From an uncultured Opitutia bacterium (lineage in GTDB: Bacteria > Verrucomicrobiota > Verrucomicrobiia > Opitutales > UBA953), in contig CAIKRN010000035.1 in NCBI GenBank assembly GCA_903829855.1, forward strand, positions 1 through 16,383: DNA of 16,383 bases, written 5' to 3'. The stretch's first letter is position 1. Each line of letters opens with the position of its first letter. Positions 1 to 7,998 of the stretch are shown here, piece after piece. The translations under genes and the position numbers were made by a program. Under the pieces are notes generated by a model, which was not told the DNA's origin, made no database searches, and was given only the letters and a program-made list of their open reading frames with translations.

Positions 1-1
1 C

Positions 2-142
2 GCCTCGCCTGCCTGCGGTGCGGCCGTGAAGCGGCTGGCCAAATCGGTGGCTGAAAATGCCGTGGTTAAGGCTGCGGGTGCCGTGCCGGCACCACCCTCC
101 GCTTCGGCGGGGGATGACGTTCCGGTGCCAGCGAAGAAGTAA
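2..142 (+). CDS. C-terminal tail of an unidentified protein (partial)
   Basis: An open frame enters from the left edge in the second base position and ends at TAA (140-142), giving 46 residues. The tail is rich in Ala, Pro, Val and Lys (…AGAVPAPPSASAGDDVPVPAKK) and looks like a flexible, low-complexity C-terminus. It has no recognisable domain, so no function can be given. Its stop lies 2 bp from the stop of the convergent metallo-hydrolase gene, which leaves no room for a separate terminator. The reading as coding rests on the open frame and on this tight tail-to-tail packing, which is seen elsewhere in the window. Confidence 0.55.
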   Translation, partial: ASPACGAAVKRLAKSVAENAVVKAAGAVPAPPSASAGDDVPVPAKK

Positions 143-144
143 AC

Positions 145-939
145 CTAACTCAGGCTCACGGGGTTATCTTCAAGGGGGTCGACCACCGTGATACGGAGGT
201 CGGCCTTCCGCTGGCGCACCTCATTCATCATTTCATCGATGATAATGGTTCGGTTACATTCTTTACTGAGATGACCGAGGTAGAGTTCGGTGGTCTGCCA
301 TTCCTTGAGGCCGAGTAAGAGCTCAAGGGCTTGCGTGTTGGAGAGGTGGCCAAAGTTTCCGCGGATGCGTTGCTTGAGGCTTTGTGGACGCTTGGAGAGG
401 TCGAGCATCTCGTCGTCGTAATTGGCTTCCAGTATGAGGACATCAGCGAGGGCGACGTGATGTTTCACGACGGTCGTCGCGTGCCCAAGGTCGGTGAGCC
501 AGGTGACGCGTTTGCCGGGTCGTCCGTCCTCGGCTGGGCAGTCGATGGCGAAGCCGACGGGGTCCGCGGCGTCATGCGGAATCGGAATCGAAGTGATTTG
601 CAGCCCGCCTTGTTCAAAGGTGGTGCCCGTCTCGAAGAGCTGCCAATTAACGTCTGCTTTGACGGACTCTTTGATGCGGCGGGCGGTTTCGCGGTTGGCG
701 AAGACCGGGAGGCGAGGGTTCTGGCGGAGCAGGGCGCCCAGTCCGATGCAGTGGTCGGAGTGCTCGTGGGTGATGAGGACGGCGTCAATCGCCCGTGCTT
801 CCAGGCTGATTTTCTCCAAGGACGTCATCAGCCGTGGGCCTTGAAAGCCCGCATCTAGCATTAAGCGGGTGCCACCTGCTTCCAGGATGGAGCAATTGCC
901 GGAACTGCTGGTGCCGAGGATGTGGAAGGCGAAAGCCAT
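145..939 (-). CDS. yycJ: YycJ/WalJ-type metallo-beta-lactamase-fold hydrolase
   Basis: 264 residues. It is a metallo-beta-lactamase-fold protein of the YycJ (WalJ) group, which family knowledge links to nuclease-type activity and, in Firmicutes, to cell-wall and division control. The N-terminal GTSSSGNC (residues 9-16) is the hallmark of the group. The dinuclear metal motif is THEHSDH (57-63), followed by a likely metal-ligand His in IPHDA (H122), Asp in TDLGH (D150) and His in GHLSN (H198). The frame stays open far upstream on this strand, antisense through glgC, but homology begins only at the ATG at 939-937, which therefore sets the start. It is divergent from glgC with 105 bp between the starts. 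Its cellular role here is inferred; the walRK operon found in Firmicutes is not next to it. Confidence 0.88.
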   Translation of the reverse strand: MAFAFHILGTSSSGNCSILEAGGTRLMLDAGFQGPRLMTSLEKISLEARAIDAVLITHEHSDHCIGLGALLRQNPRLPVFANRETARRIKESVKADVNWQLFETGTTFEQGGLQITSIPIPHDAADPVGFAIDCPAEDGRPGKRVTWLTDLGHATTVVKHHVALADVLILEANYDDEMLDLSKRPQSLKQRIRGNFGHLSNTQALELLLGLKEWQTTELYLGHLSKECNRTIIIDEMMNEVRQRKADLRITVVDPLEDNPVSLS

Positions 940-970
940 ACGCGAAATCGGATGCAACCCTGTGACCGCA

Positions 971-1033
971 CTGCCTTCAAGCCGCCATTCACCCTTTTCC
1001 GCTTGAGACGGGAGGCGGCAGGAGGGAAGGTAG
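971..1033 (+). promoter_or_regulatory. Possible folded 5' leader of glgC
   Basis: Two nested complementary segments precede glgC. CTGCCTTC (971-978) can pair with GAAGGTAG (1026-1033) using one G-U pair, and GCCGCC (981-986) with GGCGGC (1014-1019). Between the 3' arms lies AGGAGG (1020-1025), the strongest Shine-Dalgarno-like string in the leader, held in an internal loop. It sits 19 nt from the ATG, farther than usual, so folding or a different effective ribosome site may matter. The enclosed loop is 27 nt. Whether the leader is transcribed is not known from sequence. Confidence 0.35.
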
Positions 1034-1044
1034 GTCATCCCGCC

Positions 1045-2340
1045 ATGCCCTCCCTCCCTCGCGTCATCAGCATTATCATGGGGGGCGGTCGTGGCTCCCG
1101 CCTCTACCCCCTGACCAAGGATCGCTGTAAGCCCGCGGTGCCGCTTGCCAGCAATTATCGCTTGGTCGATATCCCGATCAGCAACTGCCTCAACTCCGGC
1201 TTCAATCAAATCTTCGTCCTGACGCAGTTCAACACGGCTTCGCTCCATAAGCACATTCAGCAGACGTATAAGTTCGATGGCTTCGGTCGCGGCTTCGTCG
1301 ACATCCTGGCTGCGGAACAGACTGGCGACAAGGAAAGCTGGTACCAAGGTACGGCGGATGCGGTCCGGCAGAATCTTCACCACTATAATCTGAAGGACGA
1401 AGATCTGGTGCTCATCCTTTCGGGCGACCAGCTCTATCGTCTCGATTTCGACGAACTGGCCCGCCAACACGTCGAGAATGCCGCCGACGTCACCATCGCC
1501 GCTAAGGCGATGCCTTCTGATCAGGTTTCCGCTTTGGGCGTCATGCGCGTCAATCCTGACCTCCGGATTGTGGAGTTCGTCGAAAAGCCCAAAGACCCCG
1601 CAGTAATCTCTTCGCTCGTGCTCGGCGGTGCCGCGCGCGCGCGCCTTTCGGATAAGTCTGCCACGCCCTACTGCCTCGCCTCGATGGGGATTTACCTCTT
1701 CTCCGGTAAGGTCATGCGGGAGGCGCTTGCCGATCATACCCAGACCGACTTCGGTAAGGAAGTGATTCCTGGGCTACTCGCCTCGAAGCGCATGATGGCG
1801 TATGTTTTTGATGGTTATTGGGAAGATATCGGTACCGTCGGTTCTTTCTGGGAATGTAATCTCACCCTGACCGATCCAGTGCCTCCCTTTGATTTCTTCG
1901 ACGGGCAGAATCCGGTTTATACGCATGCTCGTTATCTCCCTCCGGCTAAATTGAACGGCGCGCGTGCCCAGCGCGTGCTCATGGCCGACGGGGCGATTGT
2001 CGATGACTCCGAGCTTAACCGCTGTGTCATCGGGATCCGCTCCGTGATTCGCGGCGGTTCTCGTCTGGAGAATGTTGTGATGATGGGTGCCGATGCTTTT
2101 GAGCGTCCGCATGATCTCGCGAAGAATCACGGCCTTGGCCGTCCGGATGTCGGCGTGGGCCCTAATTGCCTGATCCGTAACGCGATTATCGATAAGAATG
2201 CCCGTATCGGGGCGGGTTGTCGTCTGGCCCCGACGGGTTTGCCGGAGAAGTGGGAGACGGACGCCTTGTTTGTGCGAGACGGCGTGATTGTCGTTAAAAA
2301 GGGTGCGATTGTTCCGCCAGGGACTATCGTCGGTGAATGA
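1045..2340 (+). CDS. glgC: Glucose-1-phosphate adenylyltransferase (ADP-glucose pyrophosphorylase)
   Basis: 431 residues, the usual family length. It makes ADP-glucose from glucose 1-phosphate and ATP, the committed step of bacterial glycogen synthesis, in the cytoplasm. The nucleotidyltransferase domain carries the signature GGGRGSRLYPLT (13-24) followed by KPAVP (29-33), then WYQGTADAVRQN (99-110), SGDQLY (126-131) and FVEKP (178-182, with the likely glucose-1-phosphate-binding Lys at 181). GYWEDIGT precedes the C-terminal left-handed beta-helix, roughly residues 300-431. The ATG at 1045 was chosen because homology starts at PRVISIIMGGG; a longer frame from 922 would add 41 unrelated residues that overlap the divergent gene. 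The stop overlaps the start of the next gene by ATGA. No other glg gene is in view. Confidence 0.95.
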   Translation: MPSLPRVISIIMGGGRGSRLYPLTKDRCKPAVPLASNYRLVDIPISNCLNSGFNQIFVLTQFNTASLHKHIQQTYKFDGFGRGFVDILAAEQTGDKESWYQGTADAVRQNLHHYNLKDEDLVLILSGDQLYRLDFDELARQHVENAADVTIAAKAMPSDQVSALGVMRVNPDLRIVEFVEKPKDPAVISSLVLGGAARARLSDKSATPYCLASMGIYLFSGKVMREALADHTQTDFGKEVIPGLLASKRMMAYVFDGYWEDIGTVGSFWECNLTLTDPVPPFDFFDGQNPVYTHARYLPPAKLNGARAQRVLMADGAIVDDSELNRCVIGIRSVIRGGSRLENVVMMGADAFERPHDLAKNHGLGRPDVGVGPNCLIRNAIIDKNARIGAGCRLAPTGLPEKWETDALFVRDGVIVVKKGAIVPPGTIVGE

Positions 2341-3416
2341 ACGCCTACTTGCCGACTTACTGGTTCACCTGGGCGTTCTTAATCATCGCTGCGGCGCTGG
2401 CGCAGGCGGCGAGCCATCTGCCGGTTTCCTATGTTAAAGATGCTTTCTTTGCGGGTCTCTTCGCCGCCATTCTTTCTGCGGCTCTCTCGAAGGTTTATGC
2501 CCGCACGGGCCCGCGTTTCGCCCCGCTGATTGGTGCCACCGCGGGAGCACTGTGGGTGGTCGCGATGTTCTTCCGGCTCCGTTGGTTCGGGTACCCCGAT
2601 GACTTTGAAATGGCCCAATGGACACTGGGAACCGATATTTCCGTCCATGCCGCCGGTTTTGCCGGAGCTGCGCTGATGACCGCGCTGGTGCCCCGGCAGG
2701 GGATGGGCAAAGCTTTAGGCGCGGGCTTTCTCTTGGCTGCTGCGATGACCGTGATTCCTTACGGCACGATTCGTTGGATTGATTATCGAGTAGCCGGCCC
2801 GGTCGAGGTGGTGCTGTTTGTCTCAGCCGAGGTGCCGGCGGGTGAGTTCCCGGCACGACGGCCCGGGGCGGTTTCCGTGGTGTTGCGGCCGGAGGAAGTC
2901 CGTTTTCTGAAGGAAAGGCTGTTAGTCGTGGATGGCCCTGGAGGGGATGAGGTCTTGGACGACCAGGGGCACCGCTTTTGGCCGCTCTGGCGTCGACGCC
3001 TAACTTATCCAGGTAATCCAGGCGGCCCCGTGCGTACGTTGATGGTGATATTGCCTCCCGGCCTGATCGACTCTGACCATTGGACCATTCCGGTTCATCA
3101 GGAGCCGGATGGCTTGGCGTTGGCCCTACTGGGGGCGCAAAAGAAAGTGACGCCTTTGGGCAAACCCCTCAGCCAATCCGTCCGGCTTGAGTTGAAGTTG
3201 CTCGTGCAGAAAAAAGGCGAGGCGACGCGTTATAGTGCCATCGAAGTTCAGACTTTCCGTCTTTCTCCGGTCGGTGATCTCTACGCCCCCATTACGACCC
3301 AAGGCCTCTCGGCGGAGTTTCCGGCGACCTTGCCTGAGTCTGTGCCTGGCGCTAAAACCGAAGTGAAGCCCCGCAAGCCTCGACCGAATTTCGGGCCAGC
3401 TCCTGCGCAGAAGTAG
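2337..3416 (+). CDS. Unrecognised multi-span membrane protein, translationally coupled to glgC
   Basis: 359 residues; family not recognised. Hydrophobic stretches at about 9-26, 34-54, 61-80, 103-119 and 126-143 suggest four or five membrane helices. A hydrophilic region follows (about 155-359), with predicted beta-rich pieces (VEVVLFVSAEVP, VRTLMVILPPG, VRLELKLLV) and a Pro/Lys-rich tail. The start ATG overlaps the glgC stop (ATGA, 2337-2340), so translation is probably coupled and the two proteins probably share a transcript. That hints at a link to glycogen or sugar metabolism but does not prove one. Its stop is 1 bp from the stop of the convergent ABC gene. No catalytic motif is evident. 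I would call it a hypothetical integral membrane protein. Confidence 0.85.
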   Translation: MNAYLPTYWFTWAFLIIAAALAQAASHLPVSYVKDAFFAGLFAAILSAALSKVYARTGPRFAPLIGATAGALWVVAMFFRLRWFGYPDDFEMAQWTLGTDISVHAAGFAGAALMTALVPRQGMGKALGAGFLLAAAMTVIPYGTIRWIDYRVAGPVEVVLFVSAEVPAGEFPARRPGAVSVVLRPEEVRFLKERLLVVDGPGGDEVLDDQGHRFWPLWRRRLTYPGNPGGPVRTLMVILPPGLIDSDHWTIPVHQEPDGLALALLGAQKKVTPLGKPLSQSVRLELKLLVQKKGEATRYSAIEVQTFRLSPVGDLYAPITTQGLSAEFPATLPESVPGAKTEVKPRKPRPNFGPAPAQK

Positions 3417-3417
3417 G

Positions 3418-5226
3418 TTAGGTCGTGGAACTCAGGAAATCCCGGTGCAGCTGGGCGTAGATACCGTCGAGGGCGAGGAGCTCTTCATGCCGGCCGCGCT
3501 CCATGATTTTGCCGTGTGCGAGCACCAAGACGTTATCCGCTTTACGAATCGTGCTGAGGCGATGTGCGACGACGAAACTGGTGCGTCCTTTCATCAGGCG
3601 GGCCAGGGCGACTTGTAATCGGGCTTCGGTCAAGGTGTCGACCGCGCTCGTGGCTTCATCGAGCACCAGGATACGTGGGTTGGCCAGAAGGGCGCGGGCG
3701 AAGGCTACGAGCTGCTGCTGACCAAGAGATAGTCCGCGGCCTTTTTCGGAACAGGGAGTGTGGATGCCCGCGGGCAGGTCTTCGATTAAATCGAGGCAGT
3801 CGAGATCGCGGAAGGCTTGGCGGATTTCCTCGTCGGTGGCGTCGGGGCGGGCGGCTTTGACGTTCTCGGCGATGGTGCCCGCAAAAAGGAAATTCTGTTG
3901 AAAAACAAAGCCCATCTGGCGGCGGAGCGTTTCCTGGCGCAAGTCTGCCAAGTCGTGGCCATCGACCAGTACTTGTCCGCCCTGAGGGAGTTGGAATTTG
4001 GCCAATAGGCCGACGATGGTGGATTTGCCCGAGCCAGTATGCCCGACGAGGGCAATGACTTGTCCCGGTTGAGCGGTGAAGGAGATGCCATGGAGCACGG
4101 GGCGATCCTGGATGTAGGCAAAGGTGATGTCTCGGAATTCCACGGCGCCTCGTAAAGGCGGGCATTCTCTGGCCCCTGGCTTATCCGACCAGGCGGGAGG
4201 GGTGTCGAGTAAGCGGAAGTAGCGTTCGGCACCGGCCATCGCGAGGGTGGCTTCGGAGAGTTGCGTGCCGATGATGGTGATCGGGGAGAAGAATAAATCG
4301 GCAAGGAAGAAAAAGGTCACGAGGTCGCCAAGTCCTGTACCCGAACCAGAGAGCGCGGCCCAACCGCCTACCCCGACCAGCGCGGCCATGAAGCCTTGGG
4401 CATTGAGTTCAAGTAGTGGTAGGTACAGTGAAGTCAGGCTGGCGGTGCGCACGACGTTACCGGCGAGGCTGCGTACAAGGCGGGTGAAGATGCCTGCGTT
4501 GGTGTCTTCGCGGGCGAAGCCCTGCGTGACGCGGATGCCTTGCACGGTTTCGGCGAGGGCGGAGGTGACGCGCGAGAAGGTTTCCTGCTGCACGCGCGAG
4601 GCATGCAGGATTTTTCCGCGGAAGTAGCCGTGCACGAGCAGCAAGCAGGGCACGATGGCGAGTAGTACCAAGAATAAGCGGGGGTTGGCCCAGAGCATTA
4701 AGCCGGCCGCGCAACTCATCTGGCCGATGGAAACAAACGTGATGAAGAAGTTATTCTGGATACCGTTACGCATGGCCTCGATATCCGAGATCATGCGGCT
4801 GATAAGGCTGCCGTGACGGCGGGAGTGGAAGAAGGAAAGCGGCTGGGTGAGCAGGTGCGCCATGAGTTTATCCCTAAGGTCGCGCAGGACGGATTCGCCG
4901 ATTTGGTGTGCCAGTCGAATGCGCCAGTAGAGGGCGATGTCCCCCATGATAAAGCTGGCCGTGAAAATAAAAATCCAGCGGAAGGTTTCGACGCTATCTC
5001 CCGCGGTGACGGGGCCTTTGATGATGTGGCCAACAATCCACGCCAACCCGGGGAGGGCTAAGGCCCGGAAGACGCAGAGGCAGAGGAGGGTGTTGCGCTG
5101 CTGGCGGTGGGGCTGGGTGAAGGCGAGCAAGCGGGCGATGGTCGACCAGCGTAGCGGCAATCGATCTGGCTCCTCTTCGTCGGGCCGAATCCGTCGCACC
5201 GCTATTTCTAGGCGATCTTTACTCAT
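3418..5226 (-). CDS. ABC exporter half-transporter, subunit with degenerate signature motif
   Basis: 602 residues: an N-terminal type-IV ABC exporter membrane domain (about 30-330) fused to an ATPase domain (about 360-600). The ATPase has Walker A GHTGSGKST (395-403), Q-loop VFQQNF, Walker B ILVLDE with the catalytic Glu at 524, and H-loop His 555. The signature motif is LSLGQ (499-503) instead of LSGGQ. This matches one half of heterodimeric exporters such as TM287/288 or BmrCD. The start ATG (5226-5224) overlaps the stop of the upstream ABC gene by ATGA, so the two subunits are expected to be made in step. The substrate is unknown; drugs, lipids and peptides are all possible for the family. 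It is the last gene of a probable ilvE-ABC-ABC operon. Confidence 0.92.
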   Translation of the reverse strand: MSKDRLEIAVRRIRPDEEEPDRLPLRWSTIARLLAFTQPHRQQRNTLLCLCVFRALALPGLAWIVGHIIKGPVTAGDSVETFRWIFIFTASFIMGDIALYWRIRLAHQIGESVLRDLRDKLMAHLLTQPLSFFHSRRHGSLISRMISDIEAMRNGIQNNFFITFVSIGQMSCAAGLMLWANPRLFLVLLAIVPCLLLVHGYFRGKILHASRVQQETFSRVTSALAETVQGIRVTQGFAREDTNAGIFTRLVRSLAGNVVRTASLTSLYLPLLELNAQGFMAALVGVGGWAALSGSGTGLGDLVTFFFLADLFFSPITIIGTQLSEATLAMAGAERYFRLLDTPPAWSDKPGARECPPLRGAVEFRDITFAYIQDRPVLHGISFTAQPGQVIALVGHTGSGKSTIVGLLAKFQLPQGGQVLVDGHDLADLRQETLRRQMGFVFQQNFLFAGTIAENVKAARPDATDEEIRQAFRDLDCLDLIEDLPAGIHTPCSEKGRGLSLGQQQLVAFARALLANPRILVLDEATSAVDTLTEARLQVALARLMKGRTSFVVAHRLSTIRKADNVLVLAHGKIMERGRHEELLALDGIYAQLHRDFLSSTT

Positions 5227-7052
5227 GCGGCTTCGCCTTCGGATTGGACCAAGATGGCGCGACGGTAATGCCCGTCTTGGTTCATCAGTTCGGCGTGGGT
5301 GCCGCTCTGGACCAGTTTGCCGTGGTCAAGGACGAGGATGAGGTCGGCGCGTCGCAGGGTGCTCAGGCGGTGAGCGACGATAAACGTCGTCCGCCCGATC
5401 ATCGCCGACTCCATGGCCTCCATGATTTCCTTTTCAGTTTCCGGATCGATGGCTGAGGTGGGGTCATCCAGCAATAAGACCGTGGGTTCGAGCAAGAGCG
5501 CTCGGGCGATGGAGATGCGCTGACGTTGCCCGCCGGAGAGATTGACCCCGCCTTCACCGAGGAAGGTCTCATAGCCTTCCGGTAAGGCCATGATGAATTC
5601 GTGGGCGCCGGCGATACGGGCGGCACGTTCGATGCGCTCCTGGCTAGCATCCGGATGGCCGAAGGAGATGTTAGCGGCGATGGTGTTGGAGAAGAGAAAG
5701 TTCTCTTGGAAGACCATGCCGACTTGGCGACGAAGTTCTGGCAACGGAAGTAAACGGACATCGTGCCCATCTAGGGTGACGCGGCCTGCTTTCGGGTCAT
5801 AAAAACGTGGGATAAGCGAGAGTAGGGCCGATTTGCCGGCCCCCGTTGCACCCGCGATGGCGATGCGTCGTCCGGGTTCGGCGATGAAACTCAGGTCGCG
5901 CAGCACCGTAGCATTTTCCTGATACTCAAAGCTGACATTTTCGAAAGCCACGCGCCCGAGGAATCGGCCAGGCGAGTGCGCGGAGGGAGCCGAAGCGACG
6001 CCAGGATCGGTATCGAGAATCTCGAAGATACGCTTAGCTCCGGCCAGTGAGACTTGGGCGTTATCGACCACGGCGGCGAGGGTCGTGACCTGCGCCGAGA
6101 ACTGCTGTAAAAGCCCAGCGAAGGCGACCAAGCCGGTGCCAAGGGAGATGTCGCCACGCGCCACCATCCAGCCGCCGTAGCCGATGAGGATGGCCATCGA
6201 CAGTCGATTGAGTCCATCGATCACCGGCCAGAAGAGGGCAATCTCACTGAAGACTTTGCGCTTCTGTAAGCGGATGTCCTCGCTCCATCCGGCGAAGCGG
6301 CCCATGACCTTCGGTTCCAGTGCGAAGCCTTTGACGACCTGGATGCCTTGCACGTTCTCGGAGAAGCCTAGGACCATGCGATCCATCAGGTCGCGGTTCT
6401 CTTCATAGGCGGGACGGACTTTGCGGGAGAAGCGAATCGCAAACCAGATTTGGAGGGGGAGGACCGAGAGGCAGGCTAACGTCAGCCGCCAGTCGGTGCG
6501 GAACATGTAGACCGAGCACGCGATGAGCGTGATGGCGATAATCGCCAGTTGCAGGAGGACGCCTTCAATGAAGATGCGGACCGCGTGGGCATCGGAGGTA
6601 ACCCGATTGATAATTGAGCCGCTGGCGTTGGTATCGAAGAAGCGGAAGCTCAACTGCTGGAGCTTGGCGAAGACTTGGGAGCGAAGGTTGACGACAATCC
6701 GTCCGTGGAGGAAGCGCACGGACACCAGGCCGAAGGCGAACGAAATGGCTGCCCGGATAAGGGCGGCGACCAGGATGCCGAGGGCCAGCCAAACGATAAC
6801 GGCTTTATCAGACGCATCGGCAGGCACGAAAAATGGCAGGGCAGGGGCGGCGATCGTGCGATCGGCGCAATGCCTAATGAAGTCGATACCAACGCCTGCC
6901 AAGGCGATGACGGCGACGGTCAGGACGACGACCATGAGCTGCAACCCGAGTAATTGCAGGCAATCTGTGCGGTATGACCAAGCGATGCCTAACAGGCGAC
7001 GCAAGGTGCCGTCGCGACCTCCGGCGGAATTATGGTCGGTGGGGGCGGACAT
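5223..7052 (-). CDS. ABC exporter half-transporter, subunit with Asp in place of the catalytic Glu
   Basis: 609 residues: membrane domain (about 20-340) plus ATPase domain (about 365-600). Walker A is GATGAGKSA (401-409), the Q-loop is VFQENF, the signature is canonical LSGGQ (505-509) and the H-loop His is 561. Walker B ends LLLDD, so residue 530 is Asp where the catalytic Glu is expected. With the LSLGQ signature of its partner, this predicts one weakened and one competent ATP site, the known plan of heterodimeric exporters. A polar insert (about 61-82) between the first two helices probably forms an extracytoplasmic loop. The ATG has no Shine-Dalgarno in front, which fits coupling to ilvE 35 bp upstream. 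The transported compound cannot be told. Confidence 0.92.
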   Translation of the reverse strand: MSAPTDHNSAGGRDGTLRRLLGIAWSYRTDCLQLLGLQLMVVVLTVAVIALAGVGIDFIRHCADRTIAAPALPFFVPADASDKAVIVWLALGILVAALIRAAISFAFGLVSVRFLHGRIVVNLRSQVFAKLQQLSFRFFDTNASGSIINRVTSDAHAVRIFIEGVLLQLAIIAITLIACSVYMFRTDWRLTLACLSVLPLQIWFAIRFSRKVRPAYEENRDLMDRMVLGFSENVQGIQVVKGFALEPKVMGRFAGWSEDIRLQKRKVFSEIALFWPVIDGLNRLSMAILIGYGGWMVARGDISLGTGLVAFAGLLQQFSAQVTTLAAVVDNAQVSLAGAKRIFEILDTDPGVASAPSAHSPGRFLGRVAFENVSFEYQENATVLRDLSFIAEPGRRIAIAGATGAGKSALLSLIPRFYDPKAGRVTLDGHDVRLLPLPELRRQVGMVFQENFLFSNTIAANISFGHPDASQERIERAARIAGAHEFIMALPEGYETFLGEGGVNLSGGQRQRISIARALLLEPTVLLLDDPTSAIDPETEKEIMEAMESAMIGRTTFIVAHRLSTLRRADLILVLDHGKLVQSGTHAELMNQDGHYRRAILVQSEGEAA

Positions 7053-7087
7053 GCTGCGGAGCTGCGCTCATGCGGCGCAGGGTTCGC

Positions 7088-7957
7088 TCATCGAATCATC
7101 TGCCCTTCGCGGGAGGCCTTCTTGCGGAATTCGGCGAGGATGCTCGCTGTGATCGTACCAGGCTTGCCGGTGCCAATCTTGCGGGCATCCACTTCGATAA
7201 CAGGGATGACTTCGGCGGCGGTGCCGGTGAGGAAGCATTCATCGGCATTCCAGACATCGTACCGGGTGATGTTCGTCTCAACCGTCGGAATCTTAAGGGT
7301 AGCGGCAATCTCCAAGGCGACTTGGCGGGTGATGCCCACGAGGGCGCCGGCATGGGAGGCCGGAGTGATGAGGCGACCTTTGTGAATCAGGAAGACGTTA
7401 TCGCCAGTGCACTCGGAGACATAGCCCTGCTCGTTGAGCATGAGGCACTCGTGGAAGCCGTGTTGCTGGGCTTCCATTTTTGCCATGATGTTATTCAAGT
7501 AGTTGAGCGACTTGATCATCGGTGGCAGTGCAGCCGGGCTGATGCGGCGAGTGGGGGCGGTGATGATCTTCATGCCCGTGGTGTAGAGTTCCTCGGGGTA
7601 GAGCTTGATGGTATCGGCGATGCAAATAATCGACGGGGTGGGGCAATTCTTCGGCGAGAGGCCGAGGTCGCCGAAGCCGCGCGAGACGACGAGGCGGATG
7701 TAGCCGTCGGTGAGGTTATTCCGGCGGCAGGATTCGCAGACGATTTCGGCGATTTCCTTGCGGGACCATGGCATATCTAGACAGAGGGCCTTGGCCGACA
7801 TCTCGAGTCGCTCGAGGTGCTCATCGAGCCGGAAGACGCAGCCCTTATAGAGGCGGATGCCTTCAAAGATGCCGTCACCATAGAGGAACCCGTGGTCAAA
7901 GACAGAGATTTTGGCTTCGGCTTTGGGGTAGAACTTTCCGTCGATGTAGACTTCCAT
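7088..7957 (-). CDS. ilvE: Class IV aminotransferase, probable branched-chain amino acid aminotransferase
   Basis: 289 residues, a fold-type IV PLP aminotransferase of the IlvE/D-amino-acid transaminase family. It probably transfers the amino group between glutamate and the branched-chain 2-oxoacids, in the cytoplasm. Seen in the sequence: FDHGFLYGDGIFEGIR (20-35, the classic N-terminal motif), the PLP Lys in MIKSLNYLNN (K149), the SECTGDNVF motif (181-189, with the conserved Glu at 182) and GITR (208-211), which cradles the PLP phosphate. Class IV also includes 4-amino-4-deoxychorismate lyase and D-amino acid transaminase; the overall pattern favours IlvE, but substrate choice is not settled by sequence. 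It probably heads the operon with the two ABC genes downstream. An AAGGTGG string (7977-7971) lies 13 nt before the ATG. Confidence 0.87.
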   Translation of the reverse strand: MEVYIDGKFYPKAEAKISVFDHGFLYGDGIFEGIRLYKGCVFRLDEHLERLEMSAKALCLDMPWSRKEIAEIVCESCRRNNLTDGYIRLVVSRGFGDLGLSPKNCPTPSIICIADTIKLYPEELYTTGMKIITAPTRRISPAALPPMIKSLNYLNNIMAKMEAQQHGFHECLMLNEQGYVSECTGDNVFLIHKGRLITPASHAGALVGITRQVALEIAATLKIPTVETNITRYDVWNADECFLTGTAAEVIPVIEVDARKIGTGKPGTITASILAEFRKKASREGQMIR

Positions 7958-7998
7958 GATGGTGAAAACGCCACCTTGGTGGGTGGATGAGGTTTTTT

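Noticed and set aside
231..249. Fur-box-like string near TCATCGATGATAATGG
   Set aside because: It lies inside the metallo-hydrolase coding region, far from its promoter, and matches the consensus only in part.
1632..1644. Alternating CGCGCG tract (13 nt) in glgC, possible Z-DNA site
   Set aside because: It encodes Ala-Arg-Ala-Arg in a variable loop and such runs are expected in GC-rich coding DNA.
940..1737. 530-codon open frame on the minus strand extending the metallo-hydrolase upstream through glgC
   Set aside because: Only the part from 939 downward has family homology; the rest is antisense to a well-supported glgC and has the composition of a shadow frame.
6974..7780. 268-codon plus-strand frame antisense to ilvE
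   Set aside because: ilvE is supported by its PLP Lys and motifs; the antisense product shows no recognisable family.
7971..7982. CCACC/GGTGG dyad overlapping the AAGGTGG before ilvE as a further masked ribosome site
   Set aside because: Only 4-5 bp with a 2-4 nt loop; too weak to claim folding, though it is in the same place as the stronger examples.
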